A stretch of 64,000 nt of DNA from Oscillospiraceae bacterium (GTDB taxonomy: Bacteria; Bacillota; Clostridia; Oscillospirales; Ruminococcaceae), in the NCBI GenBank assembly GCA_017847885.1, contig JAGAUA010000019.1, positions 109,839 through 173,838 of the forward strand, written 5' to 3'. Under the pieces are notes generated by a model. It was not told where the DNA came from. It saw only the letters and a list, made by a program, of their open reading frames with translations, and did no database searches. Every line of letters begins with the position of its first letter. Position 1 is the stretch's first letter. Shown here one piece after another: positions 15,878 to 25,319 of this stretch. A program made the translations under genes and the position numbers.

Positions 15878-16291
15878 TTGTATTACGGTGAACACAAATA
15901 TGACGATATAATAGATTTGCCCCGTCCCATATCGAAGAAGCATAAGCCAATGACGATTACGGACCGTGCGGCGCAGTTTTCGCCCTTTGCGGCACTTACG
16001 GGATATGATGACGCGGTGTCGGAAACCGCACGTCTGACCGACAGCCGCTTGGAGCTTGATGAGGACAGACTTTCCGAGCTTAACGCCAAGCTGAATATTC
16101 TGAGGGATAATTTGTCCGAGCGCCCCGAGGTTACGGTAGAATATTTTGTGCCCGATGAAAGGAAAAGCGGCGGTAAGTATTTTACTTTTAGCGGACAGTT
16201 AAGGCGTATTGATGAGTATGAGAAGAAAATCATTTTTACGGATGGGACGGAAATTGAGTTGGAGTTTGTTTGTGGGATAGAGATATTGTAA
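15878..16291 (+). CDS. YolD-like protein
   Basis: 137 residues of the YolD-like family, almost always encoded next to UmuC-type polymerases in Gram-positives and thought to act with them in SOS mutagenesis. Diagnostic are the N-terminal IIDLPRPISKKHKPMT and RAAQFSPFAALTGYDDA, and the C-terminal domain with IDEYEKKIIFTDGTEIELE. It starts with TTG six bases after GGAGGG, 11 bases downstream of the polymerase stop, so it belongs to the same operon. Confidence 0.85.
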   Translation: MYYGEHKYDDIIDLPRPISKKHKPMTITDRAAQFSPFAALTGYDDAVSETARLTDSRLELDEDRLSELNAKLNILRDNLSERPEVTVEYFVPDERKSGGKYFTFSGQLRRIDEYEKKIIFTDGTEIELEFVCGIEIL

Positions 16292-16346
16292 TGGCTCAGC
16301 GAAAAAACATATGTAAAAACAAAAACTGTGATAAAAACACAAATTG

Positions 16347-16373
16347 ACGTAGCAGAAAAATTGGCTGCTACGT
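16347..16373 (-). terminator. Terminator at the end of the sugar operon
   Basis: 9-bp stem ACGTAGCAG/CTGCTACGT with a nine-base loop, followed on the minus strand by a T-rich stretch. It overlaps the last codons of the truncated HPr-like gene and would end the long sugar-utilisation transcript. Confidence 0.6.
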
Positions 16374-16508
16374 TGAGCCCATTATTGACTTTGCATCAAC
16401 AACATACCTTTCTGCAACAATATCAAAATCACATTCAAAGGTTGTAACAGCACTTACAAAATTCTTTACTTCATTGATGGTATCAAGCTTGATAGTTACT
16501 TTTTTCAT
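16368..16508 (-). pseudogene. Truncated HPr-like phosphocarrier fragment
   Basis: 46 residues resembling the first two thirds of an HPr-type fold. FVSAVTTFECDFDIVAERYV aligns with the helix and strand after the HPr active site, and VDAKSIMG is the conserved regulatory-serine motif (KSIMG). The usual active-site His region is replaced by DTINEVKN, so it could not accept phosphate from enzyme I, although the KSIMG serine remains. The frame ends immediately after KSIMG at TAG, where a normal protein would go on for 20-40 residues. It starts four bases after the fructokinase stop. A regulatory Crh-like role is possible only if the truncated form folds. Confidence 0.55.
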
Positions 16509-16512
16509 AATA

Positions 16513-17469
16513 TCATCTCCCGATAAGTTCAAGTATTTCTTCCTTTTCGGGCATAACCTTCAATGCACCTCTGCGTGTTGTGATAATTGCTGCCGATGCG
16601 TTTGCAAAGGTAAGAAGCTCTCTCAGGTCATTTTCGGTAAGACAGTTTATATCGTGTTCAAGTATATAATTCAGCGCACTTCCGCAGAAGGTATCTCCTG
16701 CGCCTGTGGTTTCAATGGTATCGACCTTGAACACTCCGCACTCTGCTTTGATGTCCCCGTAATATGCACGGCTGCCGTTTTTGCCGAGAGTAGCAAAGGC
16801 AAGCTTTATATGATACTTTTCCATAAGCTCCCGTACAGCCTTGTCATAATCGGTGCTGCCCGTCATAAATTCTATCTCATTATCGGAAATTTTCAGAATA
16901 TCGCATTTTTCAAGGCCGTATTCTATCTCACGCCTTGCATCTTCAAGGGAGTTCCACAATGGCGGACGGAGATTTGGGTCAAAGGAAATAAGCGCACCGC
17001 TGTCCTTTGCAATATCTACTCCATATCGTGTTGCTGCACGCACACCTTCGTGTGTTGATGAAAGAGTGCCGAAGTGGAATATTTTTGCGGACTTGATGAT
17101 CTCTTCGTCTATCTCGCTTTTTCTTAACATCATATCCGCTCCCGGCTCACGATAAAAGCTGAAATCTCTGTCGCCGTCGGGCTTTTTGTGAACGAACGCA
17201 AGAGTTGTTCTGACAGTATCGTCAAAAACAAGTCCGTCAGCACAGATACCGCAGTTCTTTATTGTTTCGGACAGCATATTTCCGAAATTGTCGTTTCCTA
17301 CTTTTCCAATAAAAGCGGTTTTTTTGCCGAGTTTTGCAAGCATAGCAAGAACATTGCAGGGCGCTCCGCCGGGATTTGCTTCAAGCAGAGGATTGCCTTT
17401 TTCCGATATGCCGTTTTCGGTAAAATCTATGAGCAGCTCACCGAGAGCCGTTACATCTATGTTTTTCAT
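16513..17469 (-). CDS. scrK: Fructokinase, PfkB (ribokinase) family
   Basis: 318-residue sugar kinase phosphorylating fructose, here released from sucrose by the neighbouring sucrose phosphorylase. PfkB signatures: the N-terminal GGAPCNV segment (34-40), the DPNLRP motif (164-169) and the C-terminal TTGAGDTFCGS with catalytic Asp259 and the anion hole. Length is normal for the family. Genes in the operon order: binding protein, two permeases, sucrose phosphorylase, alpha-galactosidase, kinase. The start is a good ATG. Other PfkB substrates cannot be excluded by sequence alone. Confidence 0.85.
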   Translation of the reverse strand: MKNIDVTALGELLIDFTENGISEKGNPLLEANPGGAPCNVLAMLAKLGKKTAFIGKVGNDNFGNMLSETIKNCGICADGLVFDDTVRTTLAFVHKKPDGDRDFSFYREPGADMMLRKSEIDEEIIKSAKIFHFGTLSSTHEGVRAATRYGVDIAKDSGALISFDPNLRPPLWNSLEDARREIEYGLEKCDILKISDNEIEFMTGSTDYDKAVRELMEKYHIKLAFATLGKNGSRAYYGDIKAECGVFKVDTIETTGAGDTFCGSALNYILEHDINCLTENDLRELLTFANASAAIITTRRGALKVMPEKEEILELIGR

Positions 17470-17481
17470 TATGCCACCTCT

Positions 17482-19671
17482 TTATGCTTCTGCTGTAAAA
17501 TGCATTTGAACGGGGAAATTATCTCCCCAGGACTTCGGCAGCAGGATACCGCCGTTCATCAATGCTCTTCCCTTGTATATCTCGCCGTTTTCCTCAAGGC
17601 GGTAATCAGCTTCGGGCAGAAGTCCCCTAAGCTTTATGCGGTATTGTGTTCGGTTTGGTTCGGTTTGGAAGATAACACCATGCACAAGCGCTTCATTTTT
17701 GTCCTCGGAAACAAATTCCCAAACGGCGAACTTGCCGTTTATCGGGTCACTCAAACGATAATAAAGTCCGTTGTGGATAAGCTCGCTGTACTTTTTAAAG
17801 CGGACTATCTGCTCGCTGACTTCCTGCTTTTCCTCGTTTGAAAGAGTGTTGAGGTCAAGTTCATAACCAAAACTTCCTGCCATAGCTGTAACGGCTCTTG
17901 TTTCGATAGGCGTTATCCTGCCCGTCTGATGATTCGGTACTGCGGAAACGTGTGAACCGACCGCAGAAATCGGATAGAAAAACGATGTTCCGTACTGTAT
18001 TTTTGTGCGTTCATAAGCGTCGGTATCATCGCTGCACCATATCTGCGGACAATAGTAAAGCATACCTGCGTCAAAGCGTCCGCCGCCGCCGCTGCAACCC
18101 TCAAAAAGCACATTAGGAAAAGCTGTTGTCAGCTGTTCAAGCAGCTCATAAAGTCCGAGAACGTATCTGTGGGGCATTTCTCCCTGATTTTCCGCCGAAA
18201 GACAAGGCGTGTACCAATCGCAAATACTGCGGTTCATATCCCATTTTATATAGGAAATATCCGCACTTTTCAGGATATTGCTCATTGACTCAAAAAGATA
18301 TTCCCTTACATCAGGATTTGTCATATCAAGCACAAGCTGATAACGGCTTCTGATAGGATCTCGTGAGGGTATCCTTATCGCCCATTCGGGGTGAGTGCGG
18401 TAAAGCTCGCTGTCCTCGGAAATCATCTCGGGTTCAAACCAAAGACCGAATTTCATTCCCATTTCGTTCAGCTTTTTTGAAAGAGAACCAAGTCCTCCGC
18501 AGAGCTTTTCTTCATTTACAAACCAGTCGCCAAGACCCGAGCAGTCATCATTTCGCTTTCCGAACCAACCGTCATCAAGCACAAGCATATCAACGCCGAG
18601 AGCGGCAGCCTGCTCTGCGATTCCCAGTATCTTTTCCTCGTTGAAATCGAAATATGTAGCCTCCCAGTTGTTTATCAGAACGGGGCGCTTTGCAAGCTTA
18701 TATTTTCCTCTGCAAACGTGCTCTCTTATGACCTTGTGGAAATTGTGGGACAGTTTTTCCATACCGTTTGCGCTGTATGACATTATCACCTCGGGGGTAT
18801 CGAACACCTCGGACGGTTTCAGCTCCCAGCGGAAAAGCTCGGGATTTATTCCCATAACAAGGCGCACCTGCTCCTGCTGGTCAAGCTCTATTTGTGTCTT
18901 GAAGCTGCCGCTGTATGCAAGTACCGCACCTATGCAGCTGCCCGATGTTTCTGTACAGTCGGGGGAACAAAGCAGCACAGACGGATTCTGATGATGGCTT
19001 GATGTTCCTCTTTTGCTTGAGCTTTCCTGTATGCCGTGAATAAGCGGAGAACGTTCTGTAACACGTTCCATTGTATGTCTGCCGTGAAAATGCATCCATT
19101 CCCATTCACCGTAAGCAATGTCAAGACAAAGGCTTGCCGCTTTTGTAAGAATAACAGGCACATTGCCATTATTAGCTATGGAAACGCACCTTGTGATAAT
19201 ATCAAGCTTCGGCAGAACGCCGTATCTGAGCGTTACTTCAATATTGGAATATTTGTCCCTTAGGATAATTTCCAGAGTTTCGGATTCATTTTCGTCTGCA
19301 TAGACTGCGGGAAGTCCGTTTATGCCGTATTTGCCCCTGCTTATGCGATAGCCCTTGTATCGAAGGTCAAGTGCGCAGCTGCCGTCCGAATGCACAGCTG
19401 AAATTCCCGTTATGCGGTAATCTCCAACGCCCTCGCAGGCATATTCAAGCGGTAATGTATCAAGTGAATATGTGCGGTCGTTTCCTGCATCATAGATATT
19501 TCCCGAAAAGCCGACATCGGGATAGTTTTGCAGATATTCCATATCATATCCCGTTTTTTCGCCGTACCAAAGATGCTTTAAAACGCCGTATTTATCGGCT
19601 TTCATCTGATATTCGGTGTTATCGGTGATGATTTGGAAAAGTCCTGTCTTTTCATTTACAAAAATAGCCAT
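17482..19671 (-). CDS. Alpha-galactosidase, GH36
   Basis: 729-residue cytoplasmic alpha-galactosidase (no signal peptide) that releases galactose from raffinose-family sugars. It has the N-terminal beta-sandwich and the TIM barrel of GH36. The nucleophile is Asp478 in IKWDMNR and the acid/base is Asp548 in WCSDDTDAYER; GCSGGGGRFD and WFEPEMIS are further family signatures. The operon position with sucrose phosphorylase and an ABC transporter fits uptake and step-wise breakdown of raffinose to galactose, glucose-1-phosphate and fructose. Four bases separate it from the upstream gene. Confidence 0.93.
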   Translation of the reverse strand: MAIFVNEKTGLFQIITDNTEYQMKADKYGVLKHLWYGEKTGYDMEYLQNYPDVGFSGNIYDAGNDRTYSLDTLPLEYACEGVGDYRITGISAVHSDGSCALDLRYKGYRISRGKYGINGLPAVYADENESETLEIILRDKYSNIEVTLRYGVLPKLDIITRCVSIANNGNVPVILTKAASLCLDIAYGEWEWMHFHGRHTMERVTERSPLIHGIQESSSKRGTSSHHQNPSVLLCSPDCTETSGSCIGAVLAYSGSFKTQIELDQQEQVRLVMGINPELFRWELKPSEVFDTPEVIMSYSANGMEKLSHNFHKVIREHVCRGKYKLAKRPVLINNWEATYFDFNEEKILGIAEQAAALGVDMLVLDDGWFGKRNDDCSGLGDWFVNEEKLCGGLGSLSKKLNEMGMKFGLWFEPEMISEDSELYRTHPEWAIRIPSRDPIRSRYQLVLDMTNPDVREYLFESMSNILKSADISYIKWDMNRSICDWYTPCLSAENQGEMPHRYVLGLYELLEQLTTAFPNVLFEGCSGGGGRFDAGMLYYCPQIWCSDDTDAYERTKIQYGTSFFYPISAVGSHVSAVPNHQTGRITPIETRAVTAMAGSFGYELDLNTLSNEEKQEVSEQIVRFKKYSELIHNGLYYRLSDPINGKFAVWEFVSEDKNEALVHGVIFQTEPNRTQYRIKLRGLLPEADYRLEENGEIYKGRALMNGGILLPKSWGDNFPVQMHFTAEA

Positions 19672-19675
19672 ATTT

Positions 19676-21088
19676 TTATCCCTTTATCTCAAATTCGTAT
19701 GTTGTAAGATCGGCGGTAAGTGTAATGCTGTCCGCCCCGTGCTTTCTTGTGATAACAAGCTTGTCATCTTCTGCATTTACATCAATTGTTCCTTCGAGAG
19801 AGAACGCAGGGTGAGTGTTTCTGAGTGCCATAAGCGATTTAAGCTTCTGTACAACGGGTCTTGATTGCTCCGCTTCAACGTCCTCGGCTGTGTAGTAATG
19901 ACGGTTGATGTCACGTCCGTTTTTGGTGCGTTCCATAAGCTCAATGTCATTTTCGCCTGCTAACATTCCTACATAATAGACCTGCGGTATGCCGGGAGCA
20001 AAGAATTGTATCGCTCTTGCAAGAAGATATGCGCTGTCGTTATTGCCCAGTGCGGAATAATATGTGGTGTTGACCTGATAAATATCAAGGTTGTTGTATG
20101 CCTCGGAGCTGTATATCATCTTCACGTTTGCGCCCTTGGAATACATCTGATCCTTGACCTTTTCTATCTCCTCATCGGGGATAAGGTCCTTTACGTCAAC
20201 AATGCCAATGCCGTCGTGAGTATCGAGGGTGGTGAACTGCTTCATAGGGCATTTCAGCAGCCAGTCCTTAAGATATTTTCCCGTATGATTATAAAGTGCG
20301 TGGAGAGTAAGAACAGGCAGAGCAAAATCATATATCCAGAAGCCCTTGTCTGCAATTTTCATCGGAATTGTGTAATGCTCGTGTATCTCGGGAAGAATAT
20401 CAGCACCGCCTTCCGAAGCGATCTTTTCAATATCGTAAAGCAGCTCCCAGATATCGGGTTCAATGAAAAAGCAGCTTGTATCGGGTTTTTTCAACGCATA
20501 AGCAAATGCGTCTAAGCGTATCACCGAAGCACCTCGGCGGCACATCTCACGGATAGTATCGGTGATGAATTTCCTTGTGGTATCCGTTGTAACGTCAAGG
20601 TCTATCTGCTCCTCGCAGAAGGTACACCACACCTTTTCGGTTGTGCCGTCCGCAAACTTTGCTTCAATATAAGGCGCTCTCGGTTTGCGCTTGTAGATGA
20701 TATCGGTCTGCTCCTGCGTCGGTTCGCCGGCCTCCCAGAAATCCTTGTAGCGGATAAACATATCCTTGTATTCGGACTCGTCCTTTCTCGCAAGAAAATC
20801 CTTGAAATACTCAGAACTTGCGGAAATGTGATTTACCATAAAATCGAACATAAGATAATATTCTTTTCCGAGTGCTTCAATGTCGTCAAACGTACCGAAG
20901 CTTTCGTCAACAACATCATATCTCATTGGAGCGAAGCCTCTGTCAGCCGAGGACGGGAAAAACGGCAGGATATGAACGCCGCCTACGGCATTTTTGTAGT
21001 GCTTATCAAGCACACCGTGAAGCTCACGGATATTTTTTCCCATACTGTCGGCATAAGTGATAAGCATTATTTTGTTCTGTATTTTCAT
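19676..21088 (-). CDS. gtfA: Sucrose phosphorylase, GH13 subfamily 18
   Basis: 470-residue enzyme that splits sucrose with phosphate into alpha-glucose-1-phosphate and fructose. It keeps the TYADSMG start, the nucleophile Asp193 (VIRLDAFAYA), acid/base Glu234 (LPEIHEHY) and stabilising Asp292 (TLDTHDGIG) typical of sucrose phosphorylases. Cytoplasmic. It follows the permeases by about 70 bases and directly precedes the alpha-galactosidase, as in the streptococcal msm locus. The name gtfA is the traditional one for this enzyme in that locus. Confidence 0.92.
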   Translation of the reverse strand: MKIQNKIMLITYADSMGKNIRELHGVLDKHYKNAVGGVHILPFFPSSADRGFAPMRYDVVDESFGTFDDIEALGKEYYLMFDFMVNHISASSEYFKDFLARKDESEYKDMFIRYKDFWEAGEPTQEQTDIIYKRKPRAPYIEAKFADGTTEKVWCTFCEEQIDLDVTTDTTRKFITDTIREMCRRGASVIRLDAFAYALKKPDTSCFFIEPDIWELLYDIEKIASEGGADILPEIHEHYTIPMKIADKGFWIYDFALPVLTLHALYNHTGKYLKDWLLKCPMKQFTTLDTHDGIGIVDVKDLIPDEEIEKVKDQMYSKGANVKMIYSSEAYNNLDIYQVNTTYYSALGNNDSAYLLARAIQFFAPGIPQVYYVGMLAGENDIELMERTKNGRDINRHYYTAEDVEAEQSRPVVQKLKSLMALRNTHPAFSLEGTIDVNAEDDKLVITRKHGADSITLTADLTTYEFEIKG

Positions 21089-21161
21089 ATAGCAGATTAT
21101 CCTTTCGTATAGTGTTTTCCCCTACCGTTTGGCAGGGGAAATTGTAATATTTTTTTGTGTA

Positions 21162-22073
21162 TCAGCCCTTGACTGCTCCGTTTGCAACGCCGCCGATGAT
21201 CTGTTTCTGACAGAGAATGTAGAATATTACGATCGGCAGGAGTGCGAGCAGGTAGGAAGCAAACGCAAGGTTGTAGTTTGTGCCGAACTGAGTCTGGAAA
21301 TTAAGCTGTGCAAGAGGAAGCGTAACGTTGTCTGTACCCGACATAATAACGAGAGGAGTCATAACGTCGTTCCATGTTCCGAGTGCGGTAAGAACGGCAA
21401 CGGTCGCGTGCATTGGCTTCATCATGGGGAAGATTATCGTCCAGTAGGTGCGCCATGCGGAAGCACCGTCCATGTCAGCGGCTTCTTCCATTGCCATAGG
21501 AACGTTCTTCATATAACCACTGTATAGCATAACGTTCATCGGCATATAGAAAACCGTGTAGAGGATAACAACGCCCACCATATTGTCAAGACCGAGGTTT
21601 GCGGTCTGCTTTACAAGGGGCATCATAAGGATAGCGAAAGGAACGAACATACCGCTTACGATGTAGAAATATATCAGCTTGAAGCCCTTTTTGCGGCTCA
21701 TATTTCTGCCTATGGCATAGCCTGCCATTGAATGGATAACGAGCGAAAGAATGATAGTCGCAGCTGTGATGATAATGCTGTTTCCGAGGGAGTGCCAGAA
21801 GTCGGTAACTCTCATTGCCTCCGCAAAATTACTAAGGCTGAAGCTTTTGGGGAGGCTGAGTGCGCCATAGATGTCGTTTGTCATTTCAGAGGGAGCTTTG
21901 AATGCGATAACGATTGTCATATAAAGGGGAAATAAGATCGTAACGCAGCCGAGAATAAGCAGTATTGTCAGCACTATATTAGATCTGCTGTCCTTGTCAT
22001 TTTTTATCTCATCAGCCGTTTTTACACGGACTTTGATAGGCTCGGGAACAAAATTCTTGGTAGATGTACTCAT
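21162..22073 (-). CDS. Sugar ABC transporter permease (MsmG/CUT1 type)
   Basis: 303-residue inner-membrane permease of the CUT1 carbohydrate family with six predicted helices after a cytoplasmic N-terminus. The EAA loop reads EEAADMDGASAWRTYWTIIF and would contact the ATPase subunit. The tail LCQKQIIGGVANGAVKG is typical. No ATP-binding protein is encoded nearby, so the transporter probably shares a general MsmK/MsiK-type ATPase, as is common for CUT1 systems. The start overlaps the previous permease gene by four bases. Confidence 0.88.
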   Translation of the reverse strand: MSTSTKNFVPEPIKVRVKTADEIKNDKDSRSNIVLTILLILGCVTILFPLYMTIVIAFKAPSEMTNDIYGALSLPKSFSLSNFAEAMRVTDFWHSLGNSIIITAATIILSLVIHSMAGYAIGRNMSRKKGFKLIYFYIVSGMFVPFAILMMPLVKQTANLGLDNMVGVVILYTVFYMPMNVMLYSGYMKNVPMAMEEAADMDGASAWRTYWTIIFPMMKPMHATVAVLTALGTWNDVMTPLVIMSGTDNVTLPLAQLNFQTQFGTNYNLAFASYLLALLPIVIFYILCQKQIIGGVANGAVKG

Positions 22074-22951
22074 AACTGCTCCTCCTTTTTATTGGTGATA
22101 ACCATCTGAATAATGGAGATAGTAACGATAACAACGAAGAATACAACTGCGTTTGCGCTCTGGAAGCCGAACTGTCCGCCGTCCATACCGTTTTTGTAGA
22201 TAAGGTAAGAAATGGACTCGGTGCTTTGCGCAGGACCGCCCTTTGTAAGAGCCATGATCTGGTCGAATACCATAAGCATATTCTTTGTGCTGAGGATAAG
22301 GTTTGTGGATACGAAGGGCATAAGCATTGGAAGTGTAAGATCCTTGAAGGTCTGCCAGCGGCTTGCGCCGTCTATCATTCCAGCTTCGTAAATATCTGCA
22401 GGTATGGTCTGCAAGCCCGAAATGTAGATGATGGTGTTCATTGCAACAGCCTGCCATACGCCAACTATAAGAACGCCTATCCAAGCATATTTTTCGCTTG
22501 CAAGTATGCTGTTTTCCAAAAATCCGAAATGAATTGCCGAACCTATCGCAGGAAGTATGTAAGTAAAGAAAAAGCTGAAAATGTAACCTATGATAAGTCC
22601 GCCGAGGATATTCGGCAGGAAATATACACCTCTGAGAAGCGTCTTGCATTTTATCTTGCTGTTAAGTCCCAGCGCAAGCAGCAGGCTCAGAAGATTTACA
22701 AGAATAGTACCTGCAATGGCGTATTTGAATGTGAAAAGATATGAGTTTCCAACTCTTGCGTCGGAGAAAAGGTCAATATAGTTTCTCAGTCCCACAAATT
22801 CATAGCTGCCGTAGCCTCTGTAATTCGTGAAGCTGTACATTGCGCCCGTTATAAGGGGAATTGTATTGAATGCCACAAACAGGAGAAGTGCAGGGATAAC
22901 CATAAGAATATAGGTTTTCTGCCTATCGGTCATTTTCTTTGTCTTTTTCAT
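22070..22951 (-). CDS. Sugar ABC transporter permease (MsmF/CUT1 type)
   Basis: 293-residue partner permease. Hydrophobic segments begin with ILMVIPALLLFVAFNTIPLI; the EAA loop is YEAGMIDGASRWQTFKDLTL followed by PMLMP. Its start overlaps the binding-protein stop. With the second permease it would form the membrane channel for raffinose-type oligosaccharides. Substrate is inferred from the alpha-galactosidase and sucrose phosphorylase downstream. Confidence 0.88.
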   Translation of the reverse strand: MKKTKKMTDRQKTYILMVIPALLLFVAFNTIPLITGAMYSFTNYRGYGSYEFVGLRNYIDLFSDARVGNSYLFTFKYAIAGTILVNLLSLLLALGLNSKIKCKTLLRGVYFLPNILGGLIIGYIFSFFFTYILPAIGSAIHFGFLENSILASEKYAWIGVLIVGVWQAVAMNTIIYISGLQTIPADIYEAGMIDGASRWQTFKDLTLPMLMPFVSTNLILSTKNMLMVFDQIMALTKGGPAQSTESISYLIYKNGMDGGQFGFQSANAVVFFVVIVTISIIQMVITNKKEEQL

Positions 22952-24237
22952 TTCTGTCCCTCCTCATATTTTTTTACCTTTGCGATAAGATCTCTGTTGT
23001 ATCTTACCCACTCGTTGTCAAATCGGTCGAGGAATATTTCCGCAGAGTTTGCGCTGCTGTCCATAAGGTAGGTCTGGATAAGTGCGTCAACGCTCATTTC
23101 GCTTGGGTAGTGATGATCGTGGTAGTCGGACATTCTGTTGTCTTTTATATACTGCTCCATTCCGTTCAGGAAAGAGGGAAGAGTAAATTCGCCTTCCTTG
23201 CAGGGAATTCCGCCCTGATCGTCAAGATAAATCTGAACGGTTTCGTCCTCGAACATGAAGCGAAGCACTTCATAAGCAGCTTCTTTATTCTTGGATTCCT
23301 TCATCACGGAGAACTGGAGGTCAATGCCCGAGTTAAGTACATTGTCCTCTTCATTTTCATTTGCAGGGAACGGGAAGGAATCAATATTCATATCGGGATT
23401 TACCGAAAGTATCTGCGGAACGGCATAGCTGCCGATAGGATACATTGCAGATTCGCCTCTTGCGAAGGCGGTGCAGGCGTCGTTGTAGCTGTATGCGTAA
23501 GGGTTAGGCTCGGCATAATCAAGCAGCACCTTTATCTTTTCTGCGACCTCTGCATATTCTGCCTTGAAGGTTGTATCACCCGAGTTTACTCTGCTGCAAA
23601 CATCGGCAGGAGCAAGTCCTACTGCAAGAGCGTTCCAGGGAGCAAGGCAGGTCCAAGTGTCCTTGTAACCGAAGTAAAGAGGATTAGTTCCCGTTGCCTT
23701 TATCGTATCGCAAAGGGAAAGGAATTCATCCCATGTTTCGGGTATCTCCCAGCCGTTTGCTTCAAACATATCCTTGTTGTAAAGGATACCTGCGGCGTTT
23801 GCGGCATAAGGAAGTGCATAAACGCCCTCCTGCGGAATGAACTCCAAGTCTTTGTCGATCTGCAGATAAGCAGGCTTTATATCATTGATAACATCAAGGT
23901 CGGAAATATCCGCAAAAAGCTCTGCGTCAAGGAAATTGGAGTAGTTTATATCGCCGCCTATTCCCACAATATCGGGGTAATCCTCTCTGATGAGCCTTGT
24001 TTTGAGCACTGTCATAGCCTCGTTGGGAGATTCGATATCAAGGTGAATGTCATCATGTGTTGCGTTAAATCTTTCTTCGATCTTCTCGAACGCCTTTACT
24101 GCTTCGGGCTTGTACTGGAGCATGGTGATATGTATTTTTCCATCGGAGCTTTCCCCTGCCGCACAACCCTGCAAAAGAAGCGTTGACGAGAACGCCGCAA
24201 GAAGTAACAGGGATTTTACTGTTTTTGCTTTATTCAT
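22948..24237 (-). CDS. Sugar-binding lipoprotein of the ABC transporter (MsmE type)
   Basis: 429-residue extracellular solute-binding protein, family 1. The signal sequence ends in the lipobox LLQGC with lipidated Cys25. The domain has typical features: ITMLQYKPEAVKAFEKIEERFN, the MFEANGWEIPETWDEFLSLC region, and the pattern NKEAAYEVLRFMFEDE near the C-terminus. It is the first gene of the operon, after AAGGAGG, and is followed by two permeases with overlapping ends. Likely ligand: raffinose/melibiose-type sugars or sucrose, inferred from the operon. Confidence 0.9.
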   Translation of the reverse strand: MNKAKTVKSLLLLAAFSSTLLLQGCAAGESSDGKIHITMLQYKPEAVKAFEKIEERFNATHDDIHLDIESPNEAMTVLKTRLIREDYPDIVGIGGDINYSNFLDAELFADISDLDVINDIKPAYLQIDKDLEFIPQEGVYALPYAANAAGILYNKDMFEANGWEIPETWDEFLSLCDTIKATGTNPLYFGYKDTWTCLAPWNALAVGLAPADVCSRVNSGDTTFKAEYAEVAEKIKVLLDYAEPNPYAYSYNDACTAFARGESAMYPIGSYAVPQILSVNPDMNIDSFPFPANENEEDNVLNSGIDLQFSVMKESKNKEAAYEVLRFMFEDETVQIYLDDQGGIPCKEGEFTLPSFLNGMEQYIKDNRMSDYHDHHYPSEMSVDALIQTYLMDSSANSAEIFLDRFDNEWVRYNRDLIAKVKKYEEGQK

Positions 24238-24467
24238 ATGTAATTCCTCCTTTTATGTCATATAATGTCGTTTCTTATCTTCTGATACAAGTATAGCATA
24301 CCATAATGCGTTCTGTAAATTGCAGAAATCAACACGATTTATCCCATTTTGCCGCTTTTTTATTATATATGTCAACTATATTGCATTTTGGTATATCTTG
24401 TGCTATAATAATAAAAATACTTCATATATCAAAAGAAATATGTAAATGTTTACAAGGAGAAAATGGT
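24238..24467. promoter_or_regulatory. Divergent promoters of the sugar locus with cre-like site
   Basis: Minus strand: TTTACA (24314-24319), 18-base spacer, TATACT (24290-24295) for the transport operon. Plus strand: TTGCAT (24381-24386), 17 bases, TATAAT (24404-24409) for the AraC regulator. TGTAAATGTTTACA (24441-24454), downstream of the plus promoter and just before the regulator's ribosome site, is a 6-2-6 palindrome close to the CcpA cre consensus with one mismatch. It suggests catabolite repression of the regulator. Confidence 0.6.
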
Positions 24468-25319
24468 ATGGATGACCTGTTGTTTTCGGTATTTCCCAGC
24501 GAAAATTTTGTAGACCTGAGCCTTTTTCAATGTGGGCGTGAGAAATGCTCTTCCGCTCATTCATTCGGTCCTGCGGCAAGAAATCACTATCTTTTTCATT
24601 ATGTTATATCGGGAACCGGACGGCTGTTTGCATATGACAAAAACGGCGAAACGAAGGAATACTCCATAAAAAGTATGCAGGGATTTATGATATTCCCCGA
24701 CCAGATAACCACCTATATTGCGGACAAGGATATGCCGTGGGAATACGTCTGGATAGAGTTTGACGGACTGCGTGCAAAAGCTGTCGTCGAAGCGGCAGGT
24801 TTCTCTTTAGATCAGCCTGTTTACAAAGCCCACTCAAAGGAGCTGCGTGAGGAAATGATGAAGGAGATGAACTATATTGCCGAAAACGGCAGCTCATCTC
24901 CCTTTCATCTTATCGGACATCTCTATTTGTTTTTGGATTATCTTACACGCTCAACCGAGGGCATTAAGGTGCATCACAGCAGCAAGCTTCGTGACTTTTA
25001 CATTCACGAGGCATTGGAGTTTATCGAGCATAATTTTCAGAACGATATTTCCGTTGAGGATATTGCCGATGTATGCGGACTCAACAGAAGTTATTTCGGA
25101 AAGATATTCAAAGAAGCACTTGGAAAAACTCCGCAGGAATTTCTGCTGAGCTACCGTATGGTAAAAGCAACCGAGCTTTTAAAGCTTACAAAGCTTTCGA
25201 TAGGAGATATCAGCTCCGCCGTTGGTTATGACAATCAGCTTCATTTTTCCAGAGCGTTCAAAAGTATTTATGGTGTTTCGCCAAAAAAATGGCGAACAGA
25301 ACAGATGCTTAATGAATAG
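24468..25319 (+). CDS. AraC-family regulator of the sugar locus (MsmR/RafR-like)
   Basis: 283-residue activator. The N-terminal cupin domain would bind the sugar signal (HYVISGTGRLFAY). The C-terminus has the double helix-turn-helix of AraC proteins: ISVEDIADVCGLNRSYFGKI and the signature GDISSAVGYDNQLHFSRAFK plus GVSPKKWR. The frame is open from 24306, but the ATG at 24468 is eight bases after AAGGAGA and begins the recognisable domain, so that start is used. It is transcribed away from the transport operon, the usual arrangement of an msm-type regulator. Confidence 0.88.
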   Translation: MDDLLFSVFPSENFVDLSLFQCGREKCSSAHSFGPAARNHYLFHYVISGTGRLFAYDKNGETKEYSIKSMQGFMIFPDQITTYIADKDMPWEYVWIEFDGLRAKAVVEAAGFSLDQPVYKAHSKELREEMMKEMNYIAENGSSSPFHLIGHLYLFLDYLTRSTEGIKVHHSSKLRDFYIHEALEFIEHNFQNDISVEDIADVCGLNRSYFGKIFKEALGKTPQEFLLSYRMVKATELLKLTKLSIGDISSAVGYDNQLHFSRAFKSIYGVSPKKWRTEQMLNE

